From Janthinobacterium aquaticum (GTDB lineage: Bacteria; Pseudomonadota; Gammaproteobacteria; Burkholderiales; Burkholderiaceae_D): a stretch of DNA of 64,000 nucleotides. Under the pieces are notes generated by a model. That model was not told the DNA's origin and ran no database searches. It saw nothing but the letters and a program-made list of their open reading frames with translations. Both the position numbers and the translations under genes were made by a program. The number at the start of each line of letters is the position of its first letter. The first letter of the stretch is position 1. Where the stretch lies: the NCBI RefSeq assembly GCF_009208565.1, contig NZ_WFLK01000011.1, forward strand, positions 165,297 through 229,296. The letters run 5' to 3'. Shown here piece by piece: positions 1-8,989 of this stretch.

Positions 1-491
1 TAGCGCAGGCAGTCGCCGGGCAACAAGTGATACGACACGCCTTCGATGGTAATGTCCAGCTTGCCCTCCTGCAGCAGCAAATGGTGTTCGAGTCCCGGCC
101 GCGGCGTGGCCGGGTACGCAATCGTGCTGCCGGGTGCCAACTCGCAGTCAAGCACCTCGCCTGCCAAAGCGCGCGCCGGCGGCGACACACTGCGGCGGCG
201 AAAGCCGCTGCTCTCATCGTCCCAGACCGGTTGCTGAGCGCGCGTGAGCAGCGGCGTAAAATCATCTTCCACCATCCGCATCAGGCGCGACATGGGCAAT
301 CCGTAGGCAGCGCACAACCGTCCCAGCACGCTGGCAGTGGGGCTGACTTCCGCGTTTTCCAGCCTTGACAAAGTAGCGCGGCTGACCTGACTGAGGCCGG
401 CAAGCTGGTCCAGCGACCAGCCTTGCGCCGCGCGTAATTGCCGCAGGCGGAGCGCCAGGCGCTGGTCGATATCTTCGATTATTTTTTCCAT
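1..491 (-). CDS. XRE-family regulator with cupin domain (C-terminus cut by window edge)
   Basis: Not closed inside the window: translation on the minus strand from the ATG at 491 stays open to base 1 (163 codons). The N-terminus (about residues 8-65) is a lambda-repressor type helix-turn-helix; QGWSLDQLAGLSQVSRATLSRLEN is seen in pieces, with the recognition segment SQVSRATLSRLE. From about residue 110 the cupin signature begins: PRPGLEHHLLLQEGKLDI followed by YHLLPGDCLR, a double-stranded beta-helix ligand pocket. Known XRE-cupin proteins are small-molecule-sensing repressors, often autoregulated. It is divergent from the flavodoxin-fold oxidoreductase at 625, and two palindromes cover its start codon, so it probably controls both genes. 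The ligand cannot be deduced. Confidence 0.85.
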   Translation of the reverse strand, partial: MEKIIEDIDQRLALRLRQLRAAQGWSLDQLAGLSQVSRATLSRLENAEVSPTASVLGRLCAAYGLPMSRLMRMVEDDFTPLLTRAQQPVWDDESSGFRRRSVSPPARALAGEVLDCELAPGSTIAYPATPRPGLEHHLLLQEGKLDITIEGVSYHLLPGDCLR

Positions 492-523
492 AAATGGGAA
501 TTTATTTCATAATTGGGAATTAT
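490..523. promoter_or_regulatory. Paired operator-like palindromes over the XRE-cupin start
   Basis: Two similar palindromes, ATAAATGGGAATTTAT (490-505) and ATAATTGGGAATTAT (509-523), lie side by side. Each has AT-rich inverted arms around a GGG(A) centre, and their centres are about 19 bp apart. The first overlaps the start codon of the regulator at 489-491. The layout suits two dimers of the XRE protein binding on one face of the helix. Operator function is inferred from symmetry and position only. Confidence 0.5.
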
Positions 524-624
524 GCCAGCAGTTTTTCAACCGTTGTGCAACGCACAGACCCGCTCGCCGACCCGGCACACCATGAGCCGACCTGCTCAAC
601 AATTCCCTTTTGATCGGAAACGCC

Positions 625-1710
625 ATGCCCGCCCCCACCATTCCCCCATCGCGCCTGGGCCAGGCGCCCGCCAAGCTGGACCGCAATGAATTCCACCTGC
701 AGTTCGTGCGCTCGTTTGCCGACCCTAATTTTGATACCGTGCGCGATGCGCTGGAGCAAGTTGAAGCCGTGGCCTGGCAAAACTATACCGACAGCCGCAA
801 AGCGCCCGTCACGCAAAAGGCCGGGCCCGGTTTTGCCGACCCCGACTATGATCTGTCGGTGGAGTGGAAAGCCACGCACGACAAGCTCAAGGCGGCAGAA
901 GCGCGCCAGAAAGACGCCAGCACGCCCTCGCGCGTACTGCTGATCTGCGCGTCGGCGCGCAATGACGGCACCTGCCCCGGTGAAATTTCAAAAACCTGGC
1001 GCATGAGCAAATGGGCCAGCGAAATACTGCAGGCGAACGGCATCGAGGCCGATCTGCTTGACCTCAGCCTGCTCACTTCGTCGTACGACCTGCATATCCA
1101 CCCGTGCAAGGGCTGCGTGTCGACTGCCATGCCGCTATGCCACTGGCCATGCAGCTGCTACCCCAACCATGGCGAGCGCCAGACCAATGACTGGATGGCC
1201 GACATCTATGAGCGCTGGACGGCGGCGCACGGCGTCATCATCCTGACGCCCGTGTACTGGTACCAGACGCCGTCCGTGCTCAAACTGATGATCGACCGGC
1301 TGGTGTGCGCCGACGGCGGCAATCCCGATCCCACCTCGACCCACGGCAAGAAGTCGCGGGAAGCCAAGGCGCTCGAATTGCAGGGCTGGGATTATCCCAA
1401 GCATCTGGCCGGACGCGCCTACGGTCTGGTGGTGCATGGCGACGTGGCCGGCATCGAAGGCGTGCGGCGCGGGCTGTCGGACTGGCTCGACTGGATGGGG
1501 CTGGTGGACGCCGGCGCCAAGGCGCGCCTGGACCGCTATATCGGCTACTACGAAAGCTATGCCGACAGCCACGCCACGCTGGACCGCGATACCGCCATGC
1601 AGGAGGAAGTACGCAATGTGGCGCGCGCCGTGGCCGAAGCCGTGAAGCGCCAGCGGGCCGGCACGCTGGCGCCGCCCGACGCCGGGCTGCAACCGGCCCG
1701 GCCCAAATGA
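625..1710 (+). CDS. Flavodoxin-family NAD(P)H-dependent oxidoreductase
   Basis: A soluble protein of about 361 residues. The central part (about residues 105-300) has a flavodoxin-like fold of the NADPH-dependent FMN reductase type: the strand LLICASARNDG-T supplies the phosphate-binding loop, and TPVYWYQTPSVLKLMIDRL is the usual loop contacting the flavin ring. Between them lies a cysteine cluster, CKGC followed by CHWPCSC, reminiscent of iron-sulfur flavoproteins, so a metal or Fe-S site is possible but unproven. The first 95 or so residues are an extra helical N-terminus. I chose ATG 625; an in-frame TTG lies 15 bases upstream. Divergent from the XRE-cupin gene, which is a plausible regulator. 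The substrate is unknown. Confidence 0.8.
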   Translation: MPAPTIPPSRLGQAPAKLDRNEFHLQFVRSFADPNFDTVRDALEQVEAVAWQNYTDSRKAPVTQKAGPGFADPDYDLSVEWKATHDKLKAAEARQKDASTPSRVLLICASARNDGTCPGEISKTWRMSKWASEILQANGIEADLLDLSLLTSSYDLHIHPCKGCVSTAMPLCHWPCSCYPNHGERQTNDWMADIYERWTAAHGVIILTPVYWYQTPSVLKLMIDRLVCADGGNPDPTSTHGKKSREAKALELQGWDYPKHLAGRAYGLVVHGDVAGIEGVRRGLSDWLDWMGLVDAGAKARLDRYIGYYESYADSHATLDRDTAMQEEVRNVARAVAEAVKRQRAGTLAPPDAGLQPARPK

Positions 1711-1824
1711 GTGCACGGGAGGTGCGCTGGCCCACATAGTGAATTAAAAAACAAGAATCGTGCTTGCGTCGCTGCTGTCAGCATCTAGAATAAAAAGCAA
1801 TACCGGACAGACCAGCGGGGCACC

Positions 1825-2793
1825 ATGCCAATATTGCTCGATATGCCAGACCAGCCAGACCACCAGTGCGGCCGCCGCCAGCATAGCGGCAGCGGCATCA
1901 CGCTACATTATGCGCCGCGCCCGCCCGATCGGCGCCAGCCGGCGTTTGCCAGCCAGGCGCAGCGGCTGGTGCTGATACGGCGCCTGGCCGGCTACGGCCA
2001 CCCGCCCGGCCTGTTGGCGCGCCTGCCGCTGGCCAGGCTGCAGGACATGCATGCACCGGCCCATACGGTCAGCGCGCCGCTGTGCGCGCGTCCGTTGAGA
2101 GTCGCGCTGGTCGGGCCGAGCCTGATCATGCGTCTGTCAAGCGACCTGCGCGGCTCATCGGCCACACCGGCCTGCGACGTGGTGCGCGTGTGCGACAGCT
2201 TGGCCGACGCCGCCAGCCAACTGAGCGACGCGCGCGCCGACATCGTCATGATCGAAGTCGGTGAGTTACTCGATGAACACTTGCCGCTGATTGGCGCCGT
2301 GCAGCGGGCCGCCGCAGCGCGCACGATAGTGGTGCTGTACCACTTCAGCACCAGCAGCACGCTGGAACGGCTGCGCATGCAGGACTGCCTGCTGGCGCGC
2401 GAGCCGGTGCCGCTGGCCGATGTGCTGCGCCTGTGCGCGATGGCATTGGCGGCCGTCCGCCGCGGTAGTGCGCCGACCGCCGCTGCCGATGTGCAGGCGG
2501 CGCGCCCGACGGCACCGCCGATCCGCTTCAGCCAGGCAGCGCTGACTGCCATTACCACCGCCGCCACCGATATCGAATGCGAATGTCCGCGCCACCTGGC
2601 CGATATCCTGCGCATGGTCGGCAGCTTCGAGCGCTACAGCCAGCAATGCGCGCTGCGCAGCCCGCAAGACGGCCTGCTGCACGAAGAACTGGCGCAGATC
2701 GCCGGCCAGGCCCGCGCGCTGCTCGAAGCGGCAATGGACAAAGGCGCGTGCCGACGGCTTGCCGCTGCCGCCATCAAGCGAAACATTGCCTGA
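1825..2793 (+). CDS. MerR-like regulator with degenerate HTH and receiver/B12-like domain
   Basis: 322 residues. Residues about 45-72 (AQRLVLIRRLAGYGHPPG...LPLARLQ) match the second half of a MerR DNA-binding domain. A Rossmann-like segment follows (RVALVGPSLIMRL ... ADIVMIEVGEL ... TIVVLYHF) in the place where MerR proteins of this group carry a B12-binding-like or receiver-like domain. The C-terminal helical part (ECPRHLADILRMVGSFERYSQQC) is typical of the same group. The first half of the MerR domain, which should hold the helix-turn-helix and the WExRY motif, is not recognisable; the residues there are Pro/Arg/Gln-rich. Either the start is misplaced, an upstream frameshift has occurred, or the domain is truly degraded. 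57 bases upstream of the LysE exporter, so possibly co-transcribed. Start uncertain. Confidence 0.6.
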   Translation: MPILLDMPDQPDHQCGRRQHSGSGITLHYAPRPPDRRQPAFASQAQRLVLIRRLAGYGHPPGLLARLPLARLQDMHAPAHTVSAPLCARPLRVALVGPSLIMRLSSDLRGSSATPACDVVRVCDSLADAASQLSDARADIVMIEVGELLDEHLPLIGAVQRAAAARTIVVLYHFSTSSTLERLRMQDCLLAREPVPLADVLRLCAMALAAVRRGSAPTAAADVQAARPTAPPIRFSQAALTAITTAATDIECECPRHLADILRMVGSFERYSQQCALRSPQDGLLHEELAQIAGQARALLEAAMDKGACRRLAAAAIKRNIA

Positions 2794-2850
2794 ATAAAAG
2801 AAAATAAAAGAAGAGTACAATCGGGCCTGTCTTTCCCGTACAGGCTTACC

Positions 2851-3492
2851 ATGCACTTTTCAAACTGGCTGCTGTTTTGTGGCGTTGCCCTGCTAGTCAC
2901 TTTTTCTCCTGGCCCGGCAGTATTGCTGGCCATTTCCAACGCCATTGCCGTGGGCGCCAGGCGCGCCATGATCAGCAGCCTCGGCAATGGCGTGGGCCTG
3001 TTCATTATCTCCGGCGTGGCCATGGCCGGCATGGGCGTGGTGCTGGCCACGTCAGCCACCGCCTTTATGCTGCTCAAACTGGCCGGCGCACTGTACCTGG
3101 TGTACCTGGGCGTGAAGCAATGGCGCAGCAAGACCAGTATTGCCGACAGCGTGACCAGCAAGACCGGCGCCGTCGTGCCCCATTCGGGCTGGAAGCTGTT
3201 TCGCCAGGGCCTGACAGTGGCGCTGACCAACCCCAAGGCCATTTTGTTTTTCTCGGCATTGTTCCCGCAATTTATGGTGCCAGGCGAACCGGTCGCACTG
3301 CAGTTTGTCGTGCTGACAAGCTCGTTTGTCGCCTGCGCCATGCTGGCCCATCTGTTTTACGCCTGCCTGGCGCGCCTGCTGAAAAATCAACTGGCCAGCC
3401 CGGCGCGTGCGCGGCTGTTCAACCGCATCTCGGGCGGCGCTTTTGTGCTGCTGGGGCTGAGCCTGCTGCGCCTGCGCAGCAAGGCCGCATAA
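2851..3492 (+). CDS. LysE/RhtB-family amino-acid exporter
   Basis: 213 residues, about six hydrophobic helices, the normal length for this family. The N-terminal signature is clear: LLVTFSPGPAVLLAISNA, then GARRAMISSLGNGVG, and later LTVALTNPKAILFFSALFPQF, the conserved NPK motif. Members export amino acids or their derivatives across the inner membrane by proton exchange; the substrate cannot be read from sequence. It follows the MerR-like gene by 57 bases and is convergent with the alpha/beta hydrolase, stop to stop 13 bases apart. Confidence 0.9.
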   Translation: MHFSNWLLFCGVALLVTFSPGPAVLLAISNAIAVGARRAMISSLGNGVGLFIISGVAMAGMGVVLATSATAFMLLKLAGALYLVYLGVKQWRSKTSIADSVTSKTGAVVPHSGWKLFRQGLTVALTNPKAILFFSALFPQFMVPGEPVALQFVVLTSSFVACAMLAHLFYACLARLLKNQLASPARARLFNRISGGAFVLLGLSLLRLRSKAA

Positions 3493-3505
3493 CAACTGTC
3501 GTTTG

Positions 3506-4264
3506 CTAGCGCAGGAATGTCTCGATGGCGCCAGCCAGCGCCAGCGGCGTTTCATTCATCGGATAGTGTCCGGCATTGGCGATGACCTGCAGCTGTGCCT
3601 GCGGGTACCAGGCCAGGGTGCTGCGCTGCATCAGCGCCACATCGAAACGCGGATCGTGCTGGCCAATCAGTACCAGCAGCGGTAGCGGCAATGCGGCGCG
3701 CCTGACTTCGTCACTGAAGTCCGCGTTGCTCCAGTCGTTCAGGCAGGCGGCAAAGGCAGCCGGATCGACACTCTTCCACGAACATGACGCCTTCCAGTCC
3801 AGCCATGCTGCCGGCAGGCGCCCACCGGTACTGCGGTCGATAATCGTTCGCCGCGCCGCCTGGCTGCCCACCGCGCTGTCAAACAGCAACCGAGCCGGTG
3901 CATCAAACTGTACGCCGCAGCTTGGCACAGGCGCGACCGCCACCAGCTTGCGCAGGCGCCCCGGCGCCAGCAGGGCCAGCCGCTCCATCGCCATCGCGCC
4001 CATCGAATGGCCAATCACGCTGAACGACACCAGCCCGAGCGCATCGGCCAGCGCCAGCGCATCGCGCGCCACTTCATCCATCGTGTACTGGCCTGCCACG
4101 CTACGCATGGCACCGAACCCACGGCCATCCATAAAGATATAGCTGTACGCGTTGCGGTCGAGGCCAGGCGCCATCGGCTCAAACGCATGCGCGTCGCCAA
4201 ACCAGCCATGCAGGACGATAACCGCATGCGGGCCATGCCCCACCCGATGATAAGTATTGTGCAT
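3506..4264 (-). CDS. Alpha/beta-fold hydrolase
   Basis: 252 residues from ATG 4264, chosen because GGAG lies 5-9 bases upstream; an upstream in-frame ATG at 4279 lacks such a site. The oxyanion-hole segment VIVLHGWFGD, nucleophile elbow IGHSMGAMA (Ser), acid in IGQHDPRFD and late histidine NAGHYPMNE make a complete catalytic triad. No signal peptide, so probably a cytosolic esterase or C-C hydrolase; the substrate is unknown. Divergent from the AraC regulator (85-base gap), which may regulate it. Confidence 0.88.
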   Translation of the reverse strand: MHNTYHRVGHGPHAVIVLHGWFGDAHAFEPMAPGLDRNAYSYIFMDGRGFGAMRSVAGQYTMDEVARDALALADALGLVSFSVIGHSMGAMAMERLALLAPGRLRKLVAVAPVPSCGVQFDAPARLLFDSAVGSQAARRTIIDRSTGGRLPAAWLDWKASCSWKSVDPAAFAACLNDWSNADFSDEVRRAALPLPLLVLIGQHDPRFDVALMQRSTLAWYPQAQLQVIANAGHYPMNETPLALAGAIETFLR

Positions 4265-4349
4265 CGCTTCTCCATTCAAAAAACCGATGGTAACGATTGC
4301 AGCAGTGGCCTGCTTTCAGCTGGAGGTCAAATACTGTAGAGTTTGGGCC

Positions 4350-5117
4350 ATGTCTGATTTTTATACAGAGGTACCGCGCGCCCTGCTGGCCACCACGCAC
4401 CAGTATCGTGCCGGCAGCGTTTTCCCCAGCCACGCCCACCGGCGCGGGCAATTTGCCTTTGCCGCCAGCGGCGTCATCAGCGTCCATACGCCGCAAGGCA
4501 ACTGGCTGGTGCCGCCGCAGCGCGCCTGCTGGATACCGGCGGGTCTGGCGCACGGCATGCGCATGCAGGGCAACGTCACCATGCACAATATCTTTATCGA
4601 CAGTGACGCCGCGCAGCAGGCAGGTCTGCCGCCACAATGTCAGGTACGCCAGGTGTCGCCGCTGCTGCGCCAGCTGCTGGCACAGGCAGTCACTATTGCA
4701 CCGCTGTATGCCCCGGACTCGCGCGATGCGCGGCTGATGGCGCTGCTGCTCGATGAAGTGGCCGCAATGCCGATGCTGCCTCTGAACGCGCCGCTGCCGC
4801 AAGATCCCAGGCTGGTGCGCCTGTGCAACGCCCTGCTGCTGCAGCCGCAGCAAGGCGGCGACCTCGATGCCATGGCAGACCTGGCCGGCATGAGCCGGCG
4901 CAGCTTCACCCGGCTATTCCGGGCCCAGACCGGGCTGGGTTTTGCACAGTGGCGCCAGCAAACCTGCTTGCTGGCGGCAATCACCCGCCTGGCCGATGGC
5001 CAAGCCGTGACCCGCGTGGCGCTCGATCTCGGTTATGCCAGCCCCAGCGCCTTCAGCGCCGCCTTCCGGCGCGTCCTGGGCCAGACGCCGAGTGCCTACC
5101 AGGCGAATCTCTGCTGA
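4350..5117 (+). CDS. AraC-family transcriptional regulator with cupin sensor
   Basis: 255 residues from ATG 4350. The N-terminal cupin (about residues 10-100) shows FPSHAHRRGQFAFAASG, VPPQRACWIPAG and HGMRM, a ligand-sensing fold. The C-terminal 100 residues hold two helix-turn-helix units: LDAMADLAGMSRRSFTRLFR, then RVALDLGYASPSAFSAAFRR ending in the family signature LGQTPSAYQ. The reading frame extends upstream to 4257, but MSDFYTE is the natural start. Divergent from the alpha/beta hydrolase and convergent with the MFS gene. Confidence 0.9.
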   Translation: MSDFYTEVPRALLATTHQYRAGSVFPSHAHRRGQFAFAASGVISVHTPQGNWLVPPQRACWIPAGLAHGMRMQGNVTMHNIFIDSDAAQQAGLPPQCQVRQVSPLLRQLLAQAVTIAPLYAPDSRDARLMALLLDEVAAMPMLPLNAPLPQDPRLVRLCNALLLQPQQGGDLDAMADLAGMSRRSFTRLFRAQTGLGFAQWRQQTCLLAAITRLADGQAVTRVALDLGYASPSAFSAAFRRVLGQTPSAYQANLC

Positions 5118-5136
5118 ACGAATCTCGGCTTAACTA

Positions 5137-6342
5137 TCACGCTTCGACAGCGCGCTGTACCCGCCACGATAACGGCAGCGTCAATAGCAAGGTCGCGGCC
5201 AGCGTGGCCAGCGCCACCGTGATGCCGGCAGCATCGCCCAGTGCGCCAAACAGTACCGGCGCGATGGCGCCGCCGCCAATGGTGGCCGTATAGAACAGCG
5301 CAAAGGCATGCTCGCGCCCGCCCGCCTCGGCCAGCTCGGGCACTACGCCGTACAGCACCGACGACGTGCCGTTCAGGGCCAGGCCCAGCAAAGGCAGCAT
5401 GGCCATCATGGCCGTCAACGGCAGCCAGATAGCGGCCAGGATCAACAGCGAGGTGGCCGATTCGGTCAGCCAGACTGTTTTCATGGTGCCGATGCGTGCG
5501 CCCAGATAGCCGCACAGCAGCTTGCCGAAGGCGCCGCCGACAAACAGCAGCGACAGCGCCATGCCGATACCGGCCGTGCCGGCGCCCTTGCTCTTCAACA
5601 AAAACGGCAGGAAGGTCAAAAAACCCATGCGCGCAGCGCTGTCAAACATGCCGGTCGCCATCAAGGCTGCAAAACCGCCGGGCGAACGCTTGCCCATTAC
5701 CTGCTTGCCCGCCTTCTTGCGCTGCGTCTGGGTGCCGTGCCTGGGCAGCAGCCACCACAGCAGGCCGGCCGCGCCTAGTCCGAGCAAGCCCACTACGCTG
5801 ACGCTGGCCTGCCAGCTGCACACCACCAGCAGTAAACCGATGAGTGCCGGGATCAGTGTCTTGCCGATATCGCCGGCAAAATTGTATTGCGACAGCGCTT
5901 CCTTCACGCCGCCACCGGCTTCATGGGTATCGGTCACGATCGATGACGCCAGCGGATGCTGCACGCTGGCGCCCAGGCCGCCCAGCACCAGCGCCAGCAG
6001 CAACACCGGCAGTCCGGCCGCCAGGCCTGCAATCAGATAGGCCAAGCCGGCCAGCGCGGTGCCGGCTATCAGCACGCGCTCGCGGCCCCACCGGCGCGCG
6101 ATGCGGCTGGCCAGCAGCTGGAAGCCGGCCATGGTGCCCGCATAAGCGCCGCGCAGCAGCCCGACCAGCGCCAGGCTGATGCCGAACTGCTGCTGCCAGA
6201 CCGGCAGCAGCACATAGATCACATCAGTCAATCCATCATGCACGGCATGGGCGCTGCAGGCCGCAAACAGCGAGCGGCGCCGCACGCTGCGCTCGGACAC
6301 GGTAACTGGCTCGGCGATCTCTTCTGCCACCACGGGTTTCAT
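5137..6342 (-). CDS. MFS transporter (Fsr-like efflux type)
   Basis: 401 residues with about twelve hydrophobic helices. The first segment SAHAVHDGLTDVIYVLLPVW resembles the fosmidomycin-resistance (Fsr) branch of the major facilitator superfamily, and the cytoplasmic loop ASRIARRWGRERVLIAGT is the standard MFS motif. ATG 6342 has GGAG in its leader and overlaps the stop of the upstream JmjC-like gene (ATGA), implying translational coupling. A role in small-molecule efflux is inferred from the family; the substrate is unknown. Confidence 0.87.
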   Translation of the reverse strand: MKPVVAEEIAEPVTVSERSVRRRSLFAACSAHAVHDGLTDVIYVLLPVWQQQFGISLALVGLLRGAYAGTMAGFQLLASRIARRWGRERVLIAGTALAGLAYLIAGLAAGLPVLLLALVLGGLGASVQHPLASSIVTDTHEAGGGVKEALSQYNFAGDIGKTLIPALIGLLLVVCSWQASVSVVGLLGLGAAGLLWWLLPRHGTQTQRKKAGKQVMGKRSPGGFAALMATGMFDSAARMGFLTFLPFLLKSKGAGTAGIGMALSLLFVGGAFGKLLCGYLGARIGTMKTVWLTESATSLLILAAIWLPLTAMMAMLPLLGLALNGTSSVLYGVVPELAEAGGREHAFALFYTATIGGGAIAPVLFGALGDAAGITVALATLAATLLLTLPLSWRVQRAVEA

Positions 6343-7292
6343 GCAGGCTCCTTCAATAATGCGGCCGCTGTCGCGTCCAGCACCTGCGGCATGGCGCGCG
6401 ACCAGCGGTTCGACGACAAGGAAAAATCGAGTGAGCGCACCTGGTGGTACCAGCCGGCCGGCACATACAGCATCTGGCCCGGTTCGACGATGCATTCGAC
6501 CATGCTGGCCTGGCGCGCCAGCGGATAGGCGTCGAAATCAGGCGCTTCAGGGTCGAAAGGCGAACCGAACAGGATGGCGTTGGCCTGGCTCGGGTAAAGA
6601 AACGCGTCGTGATGCGGTGGCGACAGGATAATGCGTTTGCGGCCCCAGATTTGCGCGAAGATATTGTCATCATAGTCGCAATGGAGCGGCGTGACGGTAC
6701 CGGCTGGCCCCACCCAGTAGCGTGGCGGGCCCATTTTGCCAAGGTAGGCTGGCCAGTGGCACAGGCTGTTCAGCTCGCGCAATTCCAGGTTGCCCAGGTA
6801 GGGCGGCAGGTTTGCCGGTGCACTCTCGCCCTCGACCCAGTCCAGGTATTCCAGCATGCGCATGTCGCGCATGGCGCGGTCAGGGGCAAACGCCGTATTG
6901 ACATAGTCGCCCACGCGCGCCCGCACCGGCACGTGGCCAAAGCGCTCGCGCAGCGTGCTTTGCGGTAACGCGCACAGCGGCCAGCGGTTCACCACGCCGT
7001 CGACCAGGAACGGCAGCCCTGCAGCCGCGCGCTCACGGAAAGCCGCTTCGCCAAGCCGCGCCAGACGCGGCACTACTGATATGGAAGGCAGAGCGCGCGA
7101 CGCCTGCCGGATCGCCTCGCGCATGGCGTCGATCGAACTGACGCCGCGCACCTGCGCATCCTTGCGCGCCCGCGCCTCGCGGTGGGCCTCGGCAGCGTCG
7201 CTGCTGGCGAACTGCGCCGGTGGCAGCGGCGGCAAATGGCGTGGCTTGGCAGCCACAGTTTCAGCTGTTGAAATCAGATTACTTTTGGACAT
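6339..7292 (-). CDS. Cupin-like (JmjC-type) Fe(II)/2-oxoglutarate oxygenase
   Basis: 317 residues. The C-terminal two thirds form a JmjC-like cupin: TPLHCDYDDNIFAQIWGRK supplies the HxD pair of the iron site, and LYVPAGWYHQV supplies the distal histidine. An aromatic-rich N-terminal half (about residues 85-210) includes the family segment FRERAAAGLPFLVDG. Bacterial relatives hydroxylate proteins or small molecules using Fe(II) and 2-oxoglutarate. Its stop overlaps the start of the MFS gene by 4 bases, so an oxygenase and a transporter are made together, which points to modification followed by export. That link is inference. Confidence 0.85.
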   Translation of the reverse strand: MSKSNLISTAETVAAKPRHLPPLPPAQFASSDAAEAHREARARKDAQVRGVSSIDAMREAIRQASRALPSISVVPRLARLGEAAFRERAAAGLPFLVDGVVNRWPLCALPQSTLRERFGHVPVRARVGDYVNTAFAPDRAMRDMRMLEYLDWVEGESAPANLPPYLGNLELRELNSLCHWPAYLGKMGPPRYWVGPAGTVTPLHCDYDDNIFAQIWGRKRIILSPPHHDAFLYPSQANAILFGSPFDPEAPDFDAYPLARQASMVECIVEPGQMLYVPAGWYHQVRSLDFSLSSNRWSRAMPQVLDATAAALLKEPA

Positions 7293-7485
7293 GGATTGCT
7301 GCTATGTTGATCAGTGCCGAGAGCTTAGCATTTTGCCGTGCCAACTGTCCTGCCCGCCCTCTGCCGACCATGATTTTTCTTTATTTGAACAGTCATTGAA
7401 TCCGTTTTTGATTGTCATCCGTACAAAGTGAGCAGTCTGTTGTTTCTTGATATTCCAAAAGTGCAAAACAATCAGGGAGATACAC

Positions 7486-8979
7486 ATGTCGCTATCAAAA
7501 ACCGCATTGGGCGCCGCCCTACTGGGCAATCTGCTGGTGCTCGCCTGCGCGCCGTCCGCCTATGCTTCCAGCCACCGGGAAGCGCCGTTCATTACACAAA
7601 ACCCGAAAGTCGACGCCACCGACTTCTATATGTTCCGCAGCTACGAAGCGGGCCGCGGCGCCTTTACCACGCTGGTAGCCGATTATGTGCCGCTGCAGGA
7701 CGCTTATGGCGGCCCCAACTACTTCGCCATGGACCCGCAGGCGCTGTATGAAATCCATATCGACAACAACGGCGACGGCAAGGAAGACATCACCTTCCAG
7801 TTCCGCTTTACCAATACCATCAAGGACGGCCAGTTTACGGTCGGTGGCAAGAAAGTATCGATTCCGCTGGTCATCAACGGCGGCGCCATCGACACCGTTA
7901 ATCCGGCTGGCCTCAATGTGCGCGAAACCTATAGCGTCACGGTGGTGCGCGGCGACCGGCGCAGCGGCACGCGCTCCAGCGTAACCAATGTGACCGGTGG
8001 CGGCGCCACGTTTGACAAGCCGGTCGACAATATCGGCAACAAAGCCATTCCCAACTACGCTGCCTATGCGGCGCAGCATGTGTATGCCATCAATATTCCC
8101 GGCTGCGCCACGCCGGCGCGCATGTTCGTGGGCCAGCGCAAGGACCCGTTCGTGGTCAATCTGGGCGAGACGTTCGACCTGGTCAATATCAAGGCGCCGG
8201 CCACCGAATTTGCCGCCAATGCCGAGTCCGCAGCCAAGGATGACCTGGCCAAGAAGAACGTGACCGCGATTGAAATGGAAGTGCCGACCAGCTGCCTGAC
8301 CGCCGGTACCGACCCGGTCATCGGTGGCTGGACTACCGCCAGCCTGCGCCAGGGCCGTCTGCTCAATCCCGTACCGGGCACGACCACCGGCGCCTCGAAG
8401 GAAGGCGGCGCCTGGGTCCAGGTGTCGCGTCTGGGCATGCCACTGGTCAATGAGCTGGTGATCGGCCTGAAGGACAAGGACCGCTTCAACGCCAGCAAAC
8501 CGTCGGGCGATGCGCAGTTTGCCGATTACGTCACCAACCCGACCGCGCCAGCGCTGGTCGAAGTGCTGTACGGCTCGGCAGGCGCCAAGGCGCCGACCAA
8601 CTTCCCGCGCAATGACCTGGTCGCCACTTTCCTCACCGGCATCAAGGGCGTCAACCAGCCGGTGACCGTCGCCGCGTCGGAAATGCTGCGCCTGAACACC
8701 TCGATTGCCGCCACCGCAGTGGGTTCGCAAAACCGCCTTGGCGTGATCGGCGGCGACAATGCCGGCTTTCCGAACGGACGGCGTCCCGGCGACGATGTAG
8801 TCGACGTGGTGCTGCGCGTGGCCATGGGCAAGCTGTGCACGCTCAATATCGGCTGCGCCCCGGCCGATGCACCGGCGGGCAACCTGCACTTTACCGATGG
8901 CGCCTACCTCGATGAAACGGCCTTTACCGCCGGTTTCCCGTACCTGAAAAACCCGGTAGCCGGTTCGCCACAGCAATAA
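7486..8979 (+). CDS. DUF4331 domain secreted protein
   Basis: 497 residues. ATG 7486 follows AGGGAGA, and the N-terminus is a classical signal peptide ending PSAYA before SSHREAP. The mature protein shows DUF4331 hallmarks: SSHREAPFITQNPKVDATDFYMFRS at the front, a central LVVNELVIGLKDKDRFN-like stretch (here PLVNELVIGLKDKDR), and GFPNGRRPGDDVVDV near the end. Function of the family is unknown; it is exported. First gene of a four-gene operon: lipoprotein 10 bases downstream, TPR protein, then a HupE/UreJ-like membrane protein, all in one direction. Confidence 0.9.
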   Translation: MSLSKTALGAALLGNLLVLACAPSAYASSHREAPFITQNPKVDATDFYMFRSYEAGRGAFTTLVADYVPLQDAYGGPNYFAMDPQALYEIHIDNNGDGKEDITFQFRFTNTIKDGQFTVGGKKVSIPLVINGGAIDTVNPAGLNVRETYSVTVVRGDRRSGTRSSVTNVTGGGATFDKPVDNIGNKAIPNYAAYAAQHVYAINIPGCATPARMFVGQRKDPFVVNLGETFDLVNIKAPATEFAANAESAAKDDLAKKNVTAIEMEVPTSCLTAGTDPVIGGWTTASLRQGRLLNPVPGTTTGASKEGGAWVQVSRLGMPLVNELVIGLKDKDRFNASKPSGDAQFADYVTNPTAPALVEVLYGSAGAKAPTNFPRNDLVATFLTGIKGVNQPVTVAASEMLRLNTSIAATAVGSQNRLGVIGGDNAGFPNGRRPGDDVVDVVLRVAMGKLCTLNIGCAPADAPAGNLHFTDGAYLDETAFTAGFPYLKNPVAGSPQQ

Positions 8980-8989
8980 GGAGTTCGCC

